64,000 bases of DNA from JAMXLO01 sp963850535 (GTDB lineage Bacteria > Pseudomonadota > Alphaproteobacteria > Acetobacterales > Acetobacteraceae). The DNA is taken from the NCBI GenBank assembly GCA_963850535.1, contig CAWKMC010000024.1, positions 62,001 through 126,000 on the forward strand. Direction: 5' to 3'. The position numbers and the translations under genes are program-made. Position 1 is the first letter of the stretch. Every line of letters begins with the position of its first letter. Under the pieces are notes generated by a model. The model was not told the DNA's origin. It worked only from the letters and a program-made list of their open reading frames with translations, and did no database searches. Positions 20,490 to 28,425 of the stretch are shown here, piece after piece.

Positions 20490-21251
20490 ATGATCAGCTA
20501 CGATCTCAAGGGCAAGACCGCACTCGTCACCGGCGGTGCGTCTGGTATCGGCTTCGCGACGGCGCGCATGCTGGCAAAGTTCGGCGCGACGGTGGCGGTG
20601 AACTTTCTGGCTGACGATGCGCGGGGCCCGGAGGCAGTGGAGAAGATCAACGCCGAAGGTGGCAAGGCGATCATGGCCCCGGGCAGCGTGAGCGAGGCCG
20701 GCAACTGCGAACGCATGGTGCTGAAGGCAATCGATGATCTCGGCCGTCTCGATCTGTTGTTCAACAACGCGGGTACGCCGGGTACCCAGCGTCGGATCAC
20801 CCCTCCAGAGCTCAACCTGATCACCGAGGAGCTGTGGACACTGCTCCTGCAGACCAATCTGTTGAGCGTGTTCCGTGGATCGAAGGCGGCTGCGCCAGCA
20901 TTGAAGGCCGCGCACGGCGCTATCGTCAGCACAGCTTCGATCGCGGGATTGGGACGGGCCGGCTCGAGCCTCGCCTACAGTGCGACCAAGGCAGGTGTGG
21001 TGAGCCTCACGCAGAACCTTGCCCGCGCTTTGGCACCCGAGGTGCGGGTCAATGCAATCGCGCCTGGTGCCGTGGACAGCTCCTGGATGGTCGAGTGGAC
21101 TAATGAAGAGCGTCAACAGTCGATCGAGCGGGCACTCCTGAAGCGCCGCTGCCAGCCCGAGGACTTGGCTGAAGTGGTGCTGTTCCTGGGCTTTGGCGCG
21201 GCGATGGTGACGGGGCAGACGATCACTGTCGATGGTGGGCTGACGCTTTAG
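20490..21251 (+). CDS. Short-chain dehydrogenase/reductase
   Basis: A 253-residue classical SDR: cofactor motif TGGASGIG near residue 15, LLFNNAG near residue 86, catalytic Ser in VSTASIAGLG, the YSATK catalytic Tyr/Lys near residue 158, and the PG motif in AIAPGAVDSS. The C-terminal VTGQTITVDGGLTL is standard. The ATG has AGGAGG upstream and follows the ThDP gene by 10 bases, so co-transcription is nearly certain. The residue after the second beta strand (VAVNFLADDA) does not clearly settle NAD versus NADP. It probably oxidises or reduces the product of the ThDP enzyme (inference). Confidence 0.9.
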   Translation: MISYDLKGKTALVTGGASGIGFATARMLAKFGATVAVNFLADDARGPEAVEKINAEGGKAIMAPGSVSEAGNCERMVLKAIDDLGRLDLLFNNAGTPGTQRRITPPELNLITEELWTLLLQTNLLSVFRGSKAAAPALKAAHGAIVSTASIAGLGRAGSSLAYSATKAGVVSLTQNLARALAPEVRVNAIAPGAVDSSWMVEWTNEERQQSIERALLKRRCQPEDLAEVVLFLGFGAAMVTGQTITVDGGLTL

Positions 21252-21260
21252 CCCACCGTC

Positions 21261-21370
21261 ATGGCCGGGCTTGTCCCGGCCATCCCACCGCAACAACCCT
21301 GCCGCAACGGATGGCCGGCACAAGCATGTCCTCGGGCGGCCCTTCGGCCCGACCCGGGGGCCGGCCACGA
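21261..21370. repeat. REP-like palindromic repeat pair between convergent genes
   Basis: ATGGCCGGG (21261-21269) and CCCGGCCAT (21275-21283) form a perfect 9-base inverted repeat around CTTGT. This unit is typical of the extragenic palindromes scattered through alphaproteobacterial genomes. A second, longer inverted repeat has TGGCCGGC at 21312-21319 pairing with GCCGGCCA at 21360-21367 and an inner CGGGC/GCCCG stem. The two units fill the space between the SDR stop and the porin stop, so they may also act as a two-way terminator. The inverted repeats are visible; the family name is recognition. Confidence 0.75.
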
Positions 21371-21382
21371 CTTGGGACGGCT

Positions 21383-22768
21383 TCAGAACGTCAGGACGAT
21401 GTCGGAGCCAAAGGTGAAGGAGTTGTCGGTGCCTTTTCCATTCAAGTTGTTGTTGAATGGCTTGTTATTGGTGAAGGCGTGGTCCCAGCGGATCTCCGGC
21501 CGCACCAGCAGGCCGGTGATCGGGGCCGGAACGTCGGGCTTCCAGGTGACGCCCAGGGTAAGGGCGCCGTAGGTCGTGTTGGTTCCTGGAGCGGTATGGA
21601 CCGTGGTGGGCAGGCCTTGCTGGAACTGCACGAAGGAGTTGTTCGCCGGGAACGATGCGACAAAGAAGTTGTTGTCATCGCGCCAGAGCTCTCCTCTGGC
21701 GTTGAGCGCAACCGTTTCTGTCAGCGCGTAGGATACGTACTGTGCGCCACCAAAACCGTTCACTGGCTTGTTGACCGTGCCGGAGGGTGTGACGATCCCG
21801 AACCCATCGCGAGCCCAGTTGGCCTCGGTGACGAATGTCCAGGTGTCGGTGGCCTTCCAGGTGATCAGCACGTCGTTGTAGAAGCGCCAGAACCCATTCG
21901 CATTGAAGCCGATCGGCGAAAGCGCCCGGGTGGCGTCATCCGGCCCGAAATGCGTCAGCGCTAGGACCGTCAGTTTGCCTTCCAGGAAGGTCAGGTTGAA
22001 TCCACCGATGCCACCAACGGCGCCGTTGTTGTCACCCAGCGGTCCGAACGTGGTGTTCGTACCGGTGTCGACCCCTGAGTAAATGTCCAGCACGTCATTG
22101 ACGTGTGTCGTTGCCAGCGCTCCGGTGTGCTTGAATGGCAGCCCGAACTGAAAGATGTAGGAATGGGAGTAGAACGGGTTGGTCGAAGGATCGATCGTCT
22201 CATAGCCCAACGGTGTGACATATTGACCCGCCTTGAGATCGATACCGCCCTCGGTCAGCCAAGGCAGATGTGCGAGCACGTTCGCCTCGACAACGTCCAG
22301 CTGGTAGCGCTGCTCGGGGTCCACGCGATTCAGTTCGCCAAGGAACTGCGTATAGCGGGCATCTGACCCATACATGAACTGGACCTTGAAGCCCCACTGG
22401 TAATCGCTGTTCTTTGGGTCGAGTGGTTTGTTCGCAGTCAGCAGCAGTTGGTTGAGTTGCACCTGGTTGGCGTGGTCGGTGAAGAGTTGACCCCAATTCA
22501 GGCCCGTCGCGGGACGAAATGGATTGGCGATTATCCCGGCGTCGAGCTGCGCCGACAGATGAATTCCATTAACCCAAAGGCCGGGCGGCGGCGCTTCCGC
22601 AGCTGGTGCGGCGGGTGCCGATGGTGTTGCCGGCGTCTCGGTAGGTGCTGATCCGGCCGCCGGAGCTGTGGGTGCTGTCGTCGTCTGTGCGTTTGCGGCC
22701 GACATTGCGGCGACAATGCCGGCTGCCGCAGCCCAACCTGCGGCGCCTCTCACTTTTCTGTTCCCCAT
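21383..22768 (-). CDS. Outer-membrane porin, beta-barrel (BBP2-like)
   Basis: A 461-residue exported protein. A signal peptide (MGNRKVRGAAGWAAAAGIVAAMSAANA) is followed by a low-complexity Pro/Ala/Thr linker to about residue 62. A beta-barrel then begins at GLWVNGIHLSAQLDAGI and ends in FTFGSDIVLTF, with a terminal Phe as the outer-membrane assembly signal. Strands such as WGFKVQFMYGSDARY, VLITWKATDTWTFVTEANW and VALNARGELWRDDNNFF are typical of the putative BBP2-type porins. It lies 91 bases after amtB on the same strand, so it may be expressed under nitrogen limitation and let ammonium or small nitrogen compounds in (inference). Confidence 0.85.
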   Translation of the reverse strand: MGNRKVRGAAGWAAAAGIVAAMSAANAQTTTAPTAPAAGSAPTETPATPSAPAAPAAEAPPPGLWVNGIHLSAQLDAGIIANPFRPATGLNWGQLFTDHANQVQLNQLLLTANKPLDPKNSDYQWGFKVQFMYGSDARYTQFLGELNRVDPEQRYQLDVVEANVLAHLPWLTEGGIDLKAGQYVTPLGYETIDPSTNPFYSHSYIFQFGLPFKHTGALATTHVNDVLDIYSGVDTGTNTTFGPLGDNNGAVGGIGGFNLTFLEGKLTVLALTHFGPDDATRALSPIGFNANGFWRFYNDVLITWKATDTWTFVTEANWARDGFGIVTPSGTVNKPVNGFGGAQYVSYALTETVALNARGELWRDDNNFFVASFPANNSFVQFQQGLPTTVHTAPGTNTTYGALTLGVTWKPDVPAPITGLLVRPEIRWDHAFTNNKPFNNNLNGKGTDNSFTFGSDIVLTF

Positions 22769-22859
22769 GTTTCGTCGTTACCCTTGCCTTATCGCATTGA
22801 TTGGAGACGCATGGAGGGGCGCCGGTTCGCGGCACCCCTCTGTCCATTGCCTGGACTGA

Positions 22860-24227
22860 TCAGAAGATCTGTTCGCCGTGCAGGACGAGGTCGAGGCCTT
22901 CGCGCTCCTCTTCCTGATCGACACGCAAGCCAACCAGCATCTTGGTGATCATCAGCAAGATCAGCGTTCCGACCCCACTGTAGACCAGCGTGGCAACCAC
23001 ACCCTGGCACTGTATCCACAGTTGGTTGAGGCCGCCCGGACTGCCATCAGGCGATGCGTCGGTGGCGGACAGCGGTCCGTAGGAGAACACGCCCGTTAGC
23101 AATGCGCCGACGATGCCGCCGATACAATGAACGCCGAAAACATCGAGACTGTCGTCGTAACCAAACATATGCTTCACGCTGGTGGCCGCCCAAAAGCAGA
23201 TCACACCGGCGGCGACGCCGATGATGATGGAGGAACCGGGCAGGACGAAGCCTGAAGCAGGGGTGATGGCCACCAGACCGGCGACGGCACCGGAGATTGC
23301 ACCGAGCACCGAGGGTTTGCCCTTGGCGATCCACTCGGCGAACATCCAGCCCAGCGCTGCGGCTGCGGTCGCGATCTGTGTCACCGCCATGGCCATGCCG
23401 GCGCGGCCGTTCGAGGCGACCGCGGACCCGGCATTGAAGCCGAACCAGCCGACCCAGAGCAGCGAGGCGCCGATCACCGCATAAGAGAGGTTATACGGAG
23501 CCATGTTCTCGTTGCCATAGCCGACGCGCTTGCCAAGGACCAACGCACACATCAGCCCGGCGATGCCGGCGTTGATGTGGACGACGGTACCGCCCGCAAA
23601 GTCGAGCTGCCCGTTCTGCGCACTCCAGCCACTCGGCGCCCACATCCAATGCGCCACGGGGGAGTAGATCAGCAACGACCACAACGTCATGAAGATGCAC
23701 AGCGCCGAGAACTTCATACGATCGGCGAAGGCACCGACGATCAGCGCCGGCGTGATGATCGCGAATGTCATCTGGAACATCATGTACACGGTCTCAGGGA
23801 TCGTCGTGGTCATTGGCGCCACGTCCTTGATTCCTGACTCCAACACGAAGGCCTGCGTATCGTTGCCTTTGCTGATGTGATCGGCGATCCCATGCAGCAT
23901 GAAGCGTGACAGGTCGCCGACGTACATGTTACCCGGCGTGAATGCCAGGCTGTAGCCGGCAACTGTCCATACAATAGTAACGATGCACGTGATGACAAAA
24001 CACTGCATCAAGGTGGCAAGGATGTTCTTCTTGCGGACCATGCCGCCATAGAACAGGGCCAGGCCCGGGACAGTCATCATCAGCACGAGTGCTGTGCTGG
24101 CGAGCATCCACGCGGTATCGCCGGAGTTTAGCTTGGGCGGCCCTGCATCGTCGGCCAGGGCGGGCACAGCCGCCAGCAGCATCGGCAGCAGAGCACCCGC
24201 GGCTCCGGTGAGTCGGCGTCTAGTCAT
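22860..24227 (-). CDS. amtB: Ammonium transporter AmtB
   Basis: A 455-residue ammonium channel with 11-12 hydrophobic segments and an N-terminal signal-like segment (MTRRRLTGAAGALLPMLLAAVPALA). Family motifs: LFYGGMVRKKN; the twin-histidine pore residues in SPVAHWMWAPSGW and FGVHCIGGIVGALLTG; and FAGGTVVHINAG. The C-terminal cytoplasmic tail ends in QIF. It conducts NH4+/NH3 in the inner membrane and is blocked by unmodified GlnK, whose gene lies 25 bases upstream on the same strand. Start at the ATG at 24227 with AAGGAA upstream; an earlier in-frame start would overlap glnK. Confidence 0.97.
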   Translation of the reverse strand: MTRRRLTGAAGALLPMLLAAVPALADDAGPPKLNSGDTAWMLASTALVLMMTVPGLALFYGGMVRKKNILATLMQCFVITCIVTIVWTVAGYSLAFTPGNMYVGDLSRFMLHGIADHISKGNDTQAFVLESGIKDVAPMTTTIPETVYMMFQMTFAIITPALIVGAFADRMKFSALCIFMTLWSLLIYSPVAHWMWAPSGWSAQNGQLDFAGGTVVHINAGIAGLMCALVLGKRVGYGNENMAPYNLSYAVIGASLLWVGWFGFNAGSAVASNGRAGMAMAVTQIATAAAALGWMFAEWIAKGKPSVLGAISGAVAGLVAITPASGFVLPGSSIIIGVAAGVICFWAATSVKHMFGYDDSLDVFGVHCIGGIVGALLTGVFSYGPLSATDASPDGSPGGLNQLWIQCQGVVATLVYSGVGTLILLMITKMLVGLRVDQEEEREGLDLVLHGEQIF

Positions 24228-24252
24228 ATAGCTATTCCTTTTGTTTGGTCTT

Positions 24253-24591
24253 TTAGAGTGCCGCGGCGTCAACCTCGCCGGTGCGGATGCGCACCGCGCG
24301 CTCGATATCCATGACGAAGATTTTGCCGTCGCCGATCTTGCCGGTATGGGCTGACTTGGTGATCGCCTCGATCACCTGGTCGGTGAGGTCGGCGGGAACC
24401 ACCACTTCGATCTTCACCTTCGGCAGGAAGTTCACGTGGTACTCCGCGCCACGGTAGATTTCGGTCTGACCCTTTTGTCGGCCGAACCCCTTCACCTCGG
24501 AGACGGTGAGACCCTGGACACCGAGCGGCGTCAGTGCCTCGCGCACGTCGTCCAGCTTGAAGGGCTTGATGATGGCCATGATCAGCTTCAT
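24253..24591 (-). CDS. glnK: PII signalling protein GlnK
   Basis: A 112-residue PII protein with the T-loop uridylylation Tyr at residue 51 (IYRGAEYHVNF), the signature FGRQKGQTEIYRG and the C-terminal signature TGKIGDGKIFVMDIERAVRIRTGE. PII trimers bind ATP/ADP and 2-oxoglutarate and report nitrogen status; the paralog linked to amtB is by convention GlnK and closes AmtB when nitrogen is abundant. ATG at 24591 with AAGGGG upstream. It is transcribed towards amtB and probably shares its promoter. Confidence 0.96.
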   Translation of the reverse strand: MKLIMAIIKPFKLDDVREALTPLGVQGLTVSEVKGFGRQKGQTEIYRGAEYHVNFLPKVKIEVVVPADLTDQVIEAITKSAHTGKIGDGKIFVMDIERAVRIRTGEVDAAAL

Positions 24592-24657
24592 GTCGCTGCC
24601 CCTTGATCTGCTCTGCGCCGCCGTCACCTGTGCGGCCGGACGGTCAAGTCAGGCACA

Positions 24658-24673
24658 ATCAAGAATCGTGCCG
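24658..24673 (-). promoter_or_regulatory. Candidate sigma-54 promoter for glnK-amtB
   Basis: On the minus strand the sequence CGGCACGATTCTTGAT lies about 67-80 bases before the glnK ATG. It fits the sigma-54 layout (GG, ten bases, G-x) except that the usually invariant C of the -12 GC is A. It is a weak call supported mainly by context, since glnK-amtB operons are usually NtrC/RpoN driven. Confidence 0.3.
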
Positions 24674-24807
24674 AACAGTGCAGGACTCCGGTGCCTTCAG
24701 TGCCGGCGGACGAATCGCCGGCCGCTCAAGCATTTCCATGCTCTGATTGGTAAAGACGCAGTTAACCGGGCAGCGCCGGTGCGCGTTGATCTGCCTAAGA
24801 ACGGAGC

Positions 24808-24833
24808 AAAAAAAGTCCCGCGCGTAGGCGGGG
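24808..24833 (-). terminator. Rho-independent terminator of glnA
   Basis: Read on the minus strand, a CCCGC...GCGGG stem with a short loop is followed after two bases by seven T residues (seven A on the plus strand at 24808-24814). It sits 23 bases beyond the glnA stop codon, the right place to end the glnB-glnA transcript and insulate glnK. Confidence 0.7.
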
Positions 24834-24856
24834 CGCTCAAGACAGACGGACCGGCC

Positions 24857-26290
24857 TCAGACCGAGTAGTACATCTCGAATTCGACCGGATGCGGCGTAT
24901 GTTCAAAGCGATACACTTCGGCCCACTTCAGCTCGATGTAGCTCTCGATCTGGTCCGTGCTGAACACGTCGCCGGCCAGCAGGAACTCGTGGTCACCTTC
25001 CAGCGCGGCAATCGATTCGCGCAGGCTGCCGCAAACGGTCGGAATGCCCTTCAGTTCCTCGGGCGGCAGGTCATACAAGTCCTTGTCCATCGGATCGCCG
25101 GGATGGATCTTGTTGCGGATGCCATCCAGCCCGGCCATCAGCATGGCGGCAAACGCAAGGTAGGGGTTGGCGCCCGGATCAGGGAACCGCACTTCGACCC
25201 GCTTTGCCTTCGGGCTGGTCGCGTATGGGATTCGGCACGAAGCGGACCGGTTGCGCGCTGAGTAGGCCAGCAGCACTGGGGCCTCAAAGCCAGGAATCAG
25301 GCGCTTGTAGCTGTTCGTCAGCGGGTTGGTCAGCGCGTTCAAAGCCTTCGCGTGCTTGATGATGCCGCCTATGTAGTACAGCGCCGTCTCGGAAAGATCA
25401 GCATAGCCGTTGCCGGCGAACAGCGGCTTACCGGCCTTCCAGATCGATTGGTGTACATGCATGCCCGAGCCGTTGTCGCCGAATATCGGCTTCGGCATGA
25501 ATGTCGCAGTCTTGCCGTAGCTGTGCGCGACATTGTGGATGCAGTACTTATAGATCTGCAGGGCGTCCGCCATCTTCACCAGCGGGCCGAACTTCATGCC
25601 CAGCTCGTGCTGGCTCTGGCCGACCTCGTGGTGGTGCTTCTCGACCACCACGCCCATTTCGCCCATGGTGGACAGCATCTCGGCGCGCAGGTCGCTTTCG
25701 CTGTCAACCGGCGGGACGGGGAAATAGCCGCCCTTCACCACGGGACGGTGGCCCATATTGCCTTCCGGATAATCCTTCAGGCTTGCCTGCGGACCTTCCT
25801 GGCTGTCCAGCTGGTAGGTGCCATAGTTGCCGCCGGTCCCAAAGCGCACGCTGTCGAATACGAAAAACTCGGCTTCGGGTCCGAAAAATGCCGTATCGCC
25901 AACACCTGACGACCTCAGAAAGGCCTCAGCCTTTTTCGCCGTGCTGCGCGGATCGCGATTGTAGGGCTGGCCGGTGGACGGCTCGACGATATCGCAGAAC
26001 AGGATCAGGCTGGGCTTGGCGGAGAACGGGTCCATCACCGCGGTATCGGCGTCCGGCATCAGGATCATGTCCAACTCGTTGATCGCCTTCCAGCCTGCGA
26101 TCGAGGAGCCGTCGAACATGATCCCATCGCGGAAAGTGTCTTCCTCGATGGTGGAGACATGCTGTGCCGTATGCTGCCACTTGCCACGCGGATCAGTGAA
26201 CCGCAGGTCCACATACTCCACCGAATGCTCGGTCAGCATTTCCAGAACCTTGCCAACGCCCTCGCTGGCGCCCGAAGGCCTTCTCGCCAT
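24857..26290 (-). CDS. glnA: Glutamine synthetase type I
   Basis: A 477-residue GSI-beta enzyme, the main ammonium-assimilating step (glutamate + NH4+ + ATP to glutamine). Seen: the latch MFDGSSIAGWKAINELDM near residue 50, FFGPEAEFFVFD metal-site Glu residues, the NGSGMHVHQS ATP/glutamate region near residue 270, SYKRLIPGFEAPV with the Glu-flap, and the adenylylation Tyr406 in LYDLPPEEL, so GlnE control is expected. Ends EFEMYYSV as usual. It follows glnB on the same strand with 158 bases between. The start MARRPSGASEG at 26290 gives a slightly longer N-terminus than many homologs; a shorter start is possible. Confidence 0.97.
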   Translation of the reverse strand: MARRPSGASEGVGKVLEMLTEHSVEYVDLRFTDPRGKWQHTAQHVSTIEEDTFRDGIMFDGSSIAGWKAINELDMILMPDADTAVMDPFSAKPSLILFCDIVEPSTGQPYNRDPRSTAKKAEAFLRSSGVGDTAFFGPEAEFFVFDSVRFGTGGNYGTYQLDSQEGPQASLKDYPEGNMGHRPVVKGGYFPVPPVDSESDLRAEMLSTMGEMGVVVEKHHHEVGQSQHELGMKFGPLVKMADALQIYKYCIHNVAHSYGKTATFMPKPIFGDNGSGMHVHQSIWKAGKPLFAGNGYADLSETALYYIGGIIKHAKALNALTNPLTNSYKRLIPGFEAPVLLAYSARNRSASCRIPYATSPKAKRVEVRFPDPGANPYLAFAAMLMAGLDGIRNKIHPGDPMDKDLYDLPPEELKGIPTVCGSLRESIAALEGDHEFLLAGDVFSTDQIESYIELKWAEVYRFEHTPHPVEFEMYYSV

Positions 26291-26351
26291 CTAAATTCCC
26301 CGTCCCGGTTCTCGGTTGGCGCACCAGCAACCCATCGCGGCCGGTGCAGAC

Positions 26352-26394
26352 AAAAGGAGGGCCGCACCCATGCGACCCCTTCGCGAAGCGGCCC
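26352..26394 (-). terminator. Possible attenuating hairpin between glnB and glnA
   Basis: On the minus strand GGGCCGC and GCGGCCC (plus-strand 26388-26394 and 26359-26365) can form a 7-base stem around a 22-base loop, followed by CC-TTTT. It lies after glnB and before glnA and could reduce read-through from glnB or protect the processed message. The loop is long for a classic terminator. Confidence 0.35.
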
Positions 26395-26448
26395 ATCTAC
26401 TCGTTTCCGCCACAGGCCGAAAGCGGTCCGAAGCCATTTTCTCTCGTG

Positions 26449-26787
26449 CTAGATCGCGTCCTCGCCGCGTTCACCGGTACGGATGCGAATGACGTCCTCG
26501 ACCGAGGAGACAAAGATCTTGCCATCGCCGATGCGTCCCGTGCGGGCTGAGTTGATGATTGCCTCAACCGCGCGTTCCAGGACGGCGTCTTCGCATACGA
26601 CCTCGATCTTAACCTTGGGGAGGAAGTCGACCACGTATTCAGCCCCGCGATACAGCTCGGTGTGGCCCTTCTGGCGGCCAAATCCTTTCGCTTCCACCAC
26701 GGTAATGCCCTGCAGCCCGACCTCGTGCAGCGCTTCTTTCACCTCGTCCAGTTTGAACGGCTTGATGACAGCCTCGATCTTTTTCAT
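26449..26787 (-). CDS. glnB: PII signalling protein GlnB
   Basis: A 112-residue PII protein, paralogous to the GlnK encoded 2 kb away. T-loop LYRGAEYVVDF with uridylylation Tyr51, and C-terminal signature TGRIGDGKIFVSSVEDVIRIRTGE. Linked to glnA in the order usual for alphaproteobacteria, where it controls adenylylation of glutamine synthetase and the NtrB/NtrC pair. The start ATG at 26787 gives the canonical MKKIEAVIKPFKLDEVKEAL. An RpoN-type promoter lies 85-99 bases upstream. Confidence 0.96.
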   Translation of the reverse strand: MKKIEAVIKPFKLDEVKEALHEVGLQGITVVEAKGFGRQKGHTELYRGAEYVVDFLPKVKIEVVCEDAVLERAVEAIINSARTGRIGDGKIFVSSVEDVIRIRTGERGEDAI

Positions 26788-26871
26788 GCGCGTCCAATTC
26801 CCGGGGGCGCCCGGGCCTCCTTGTATGACTGCCCGGCTCGCTCGTGAACGGAACGGCAGCGCCACAGATTT

Positions 26872-26886
26872 GCACGCGCCGTGCCA
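26872..26886 (-). promoter_or_regulatory. Sigma-54 (RpoN) promoter of glnB-glnA
   Basis: The minus-strand sequence TGGCACGGCGCGTGC matches the consensus TGGCAC-N5-TTGC at all but one position, with the -24 GG and -12 GC ten bases apart as required. It lies about 85 bases before the glnB start. Nitrogen-limited expression through NtrC is expected from the family; NtrC sites were not identified. Confidence 0.75.
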
Positions 26887-26999
26887 AGCGGCAATCGGGA
26901 CTTGCCAGAGGGGTTAGGACGCGAGGCGATTAGGGCCTAGGCGAATCTGCCACACAACTGCCTGCTAATTGGGCAACGGCGCCCGCGGGCCATTGTCCG

Positions 27000-28241
27000 G
27001 TGCCGGTTGAAGCGGTGGTCGACGAAATCCATACTGTGGCGCGCAAGCAACCGGTGAGCGCTCCTGTGAAACCTGCCAATAAGCTGCTTTCCGGGATCGG
27101 GACCACGATCTTCACCGTCATGTCGGCGCTCGCGGTCGAGCATGATGCGATCAACCTGGGTCAGGGATTTCCTGACACCGAGGGGCCGGCCGATGTCGTG
27201 CAAGCGGCGGCAGATGCCCTGAAGGACGGTCGCAACCAGTACCCGCCGATGCCGGGCCTACCGGAGTTGCGCCAGGCGGTGGCAGCCGCAAATCGTCGGT
27301 TCTACGGGCTGCAAGTCGATTGGGCGCGCGAGGTGGTGGTGACGTCCGGGGCGACCGAGGCAATCACCGCCTGCCTGATGGCGGTGGTGAACCCGGGCGA
27401 TGAGGTGGTCCTGATCGAACCGCTCTACGACACTTATGCGCCCGTGGTTCGACTTCTCGGGGCGGTCCCGCGCTTCGTGCGATTGCAGCCGCCTGACTGG
27501 TCACTGCCGCGCGCTGCACTCGCCGATGCGTTCGGGCCGGCCACCAAGGCAATCCTGTTGAATTCGCCGATGAACCCCTGCGGGAAGGTGTTCACCGAGG
27601 AGGAACTGGGCTTCATCGCCGAGCTGGTGCTGCGGCACGACGCCTACGCGATCTGCGATGAGGTCTACGAGCACCTGACGTTCGACGGCGCGCGCCACGT
27701 CCCGCTGATGACACTGCCAGGCATGCGGGAGCGCACCATGCGGATCGGCAGCGCAGGCAAGACGTTCTCTTTGACTGGCTGGAAGGTCGGCTACGTCACC
27801 GCACCCGCAGCGATTGCGACCAACGTGGCGAAGGCGCACCAGAACCTGACCTTCACCACGGCGCCAAACCTGCAACGCGCTGTGGCGGTCGGACTGGCCA
27901 AAGACGACGCGTATTTTGCCTCGTTGTCAGGCGAATTGCAGGCGAAGCGCGATCGCCTCGCGGCGGGACTGGCGAGCCTGGGGCTGACGATGCTGCCGAC
28001 CAGGGGGAGCTACTTCATTTCTGCCGACTTTCGGCCTCTGGGATTCAACGGCGATGATGTCGCGTTCTGCCGGTACATCACCGAACGCGCCAAGGTGACC
28101 GCGATTCCTGTCTCGGCGTTCTACGATGCGCCGGACGCGCCCAGCCATTACGCGCGCTTCGCCTTCTGCAAGCGGGACGAAGTGCTGGATGAGGCGGTCT
28201 CCCGTCTGCGAAAGCATTTCGGCGTTGAGCCGGCGGGCTGA
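27000..28241 (+). CDS. Class I/II pyridoxal-phosphate aminotransferase
   Basis: A 413-residue fold-type I aminotransferase of the kynurenine/methionine aminotransferase-like group. Motifs: INLGQGFPDTEGP near the N-terminus; NQYPPMPGLPELRQAVA; VVVTSGATEAITACL for the PLP phosphate; NSPMNPCGKVFTEEEL with the ring-contacting Asn; ICDEVYEHLTFDG with the PLP-binding Asp/Tyr; the PLP lysine in SAGKTFSLTGWKVGY; and the carboxylate-binding Arg in YARFAFCKRDE. The start is uncertain: GTG at 27000 is used, with GTG 27066 as alternative. It diverges from glnB, with the RpoN site between. Amino donor and acceptor are unknown. Confidence 0.9.
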   Translation: MPVEAVVDEIHTVARKQPVSAPVKPANKLLSGIGTTIFTVMSALAVEHDAINLGQGFPDTEGPADVVQAAADALKDGRNQYPPMPGLPELRQAVAAANRRFYGLQVDWAREVVVTSGATEAITACLMAVVNPGDEVVLIEPLYDTYAPVVRLLGAVPRFVRLQPPDWSLPRAALADAFGPATKAILLNSPMNPCGKVFTEEELGFIAELVLRHDAYAICDEVYEHLTFDGARHVPLMTLPGMRERTMRIGSAGKTFSLTGWKVGYVTAPAAIATNVAKAHQNLTFTTAPNLQRAVAVGLAKDDAYFASLSGELQAKRDRLAAGLASLGLTMLPTRGSYFISADFRPLGFNGDDVAFCRYITERAKVTAIPVSAFYDAPDAPSHYARFAFCKRDEVLDEAVSRLRKHFGVEPAG

Positions 28242-28425
28242 GTCCGTCACTTCCGCCTCTTGCCTTGCCGACCAATCGCATAGTTCTCAAGCTGGCGGCG
28301 CATCGGCGCATTGCGGCCCCCAAGGGCAGGGGATGGTCGCAATGATCGAAGGGTGGCACGCTGGAGCGGCCAACAGGAGAGAAGAATGCCGGACGCCATC
28401 ACCAGACTGGAGAGGTAAAGCAGGC

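Noticed and set aside
20421..21368. Long minus-strand frame opposite the SDR gene
   Set aside because: Shadow of the SDR; its N-terminal GRDKPGHDG part is the translated palindrome, not a protein.
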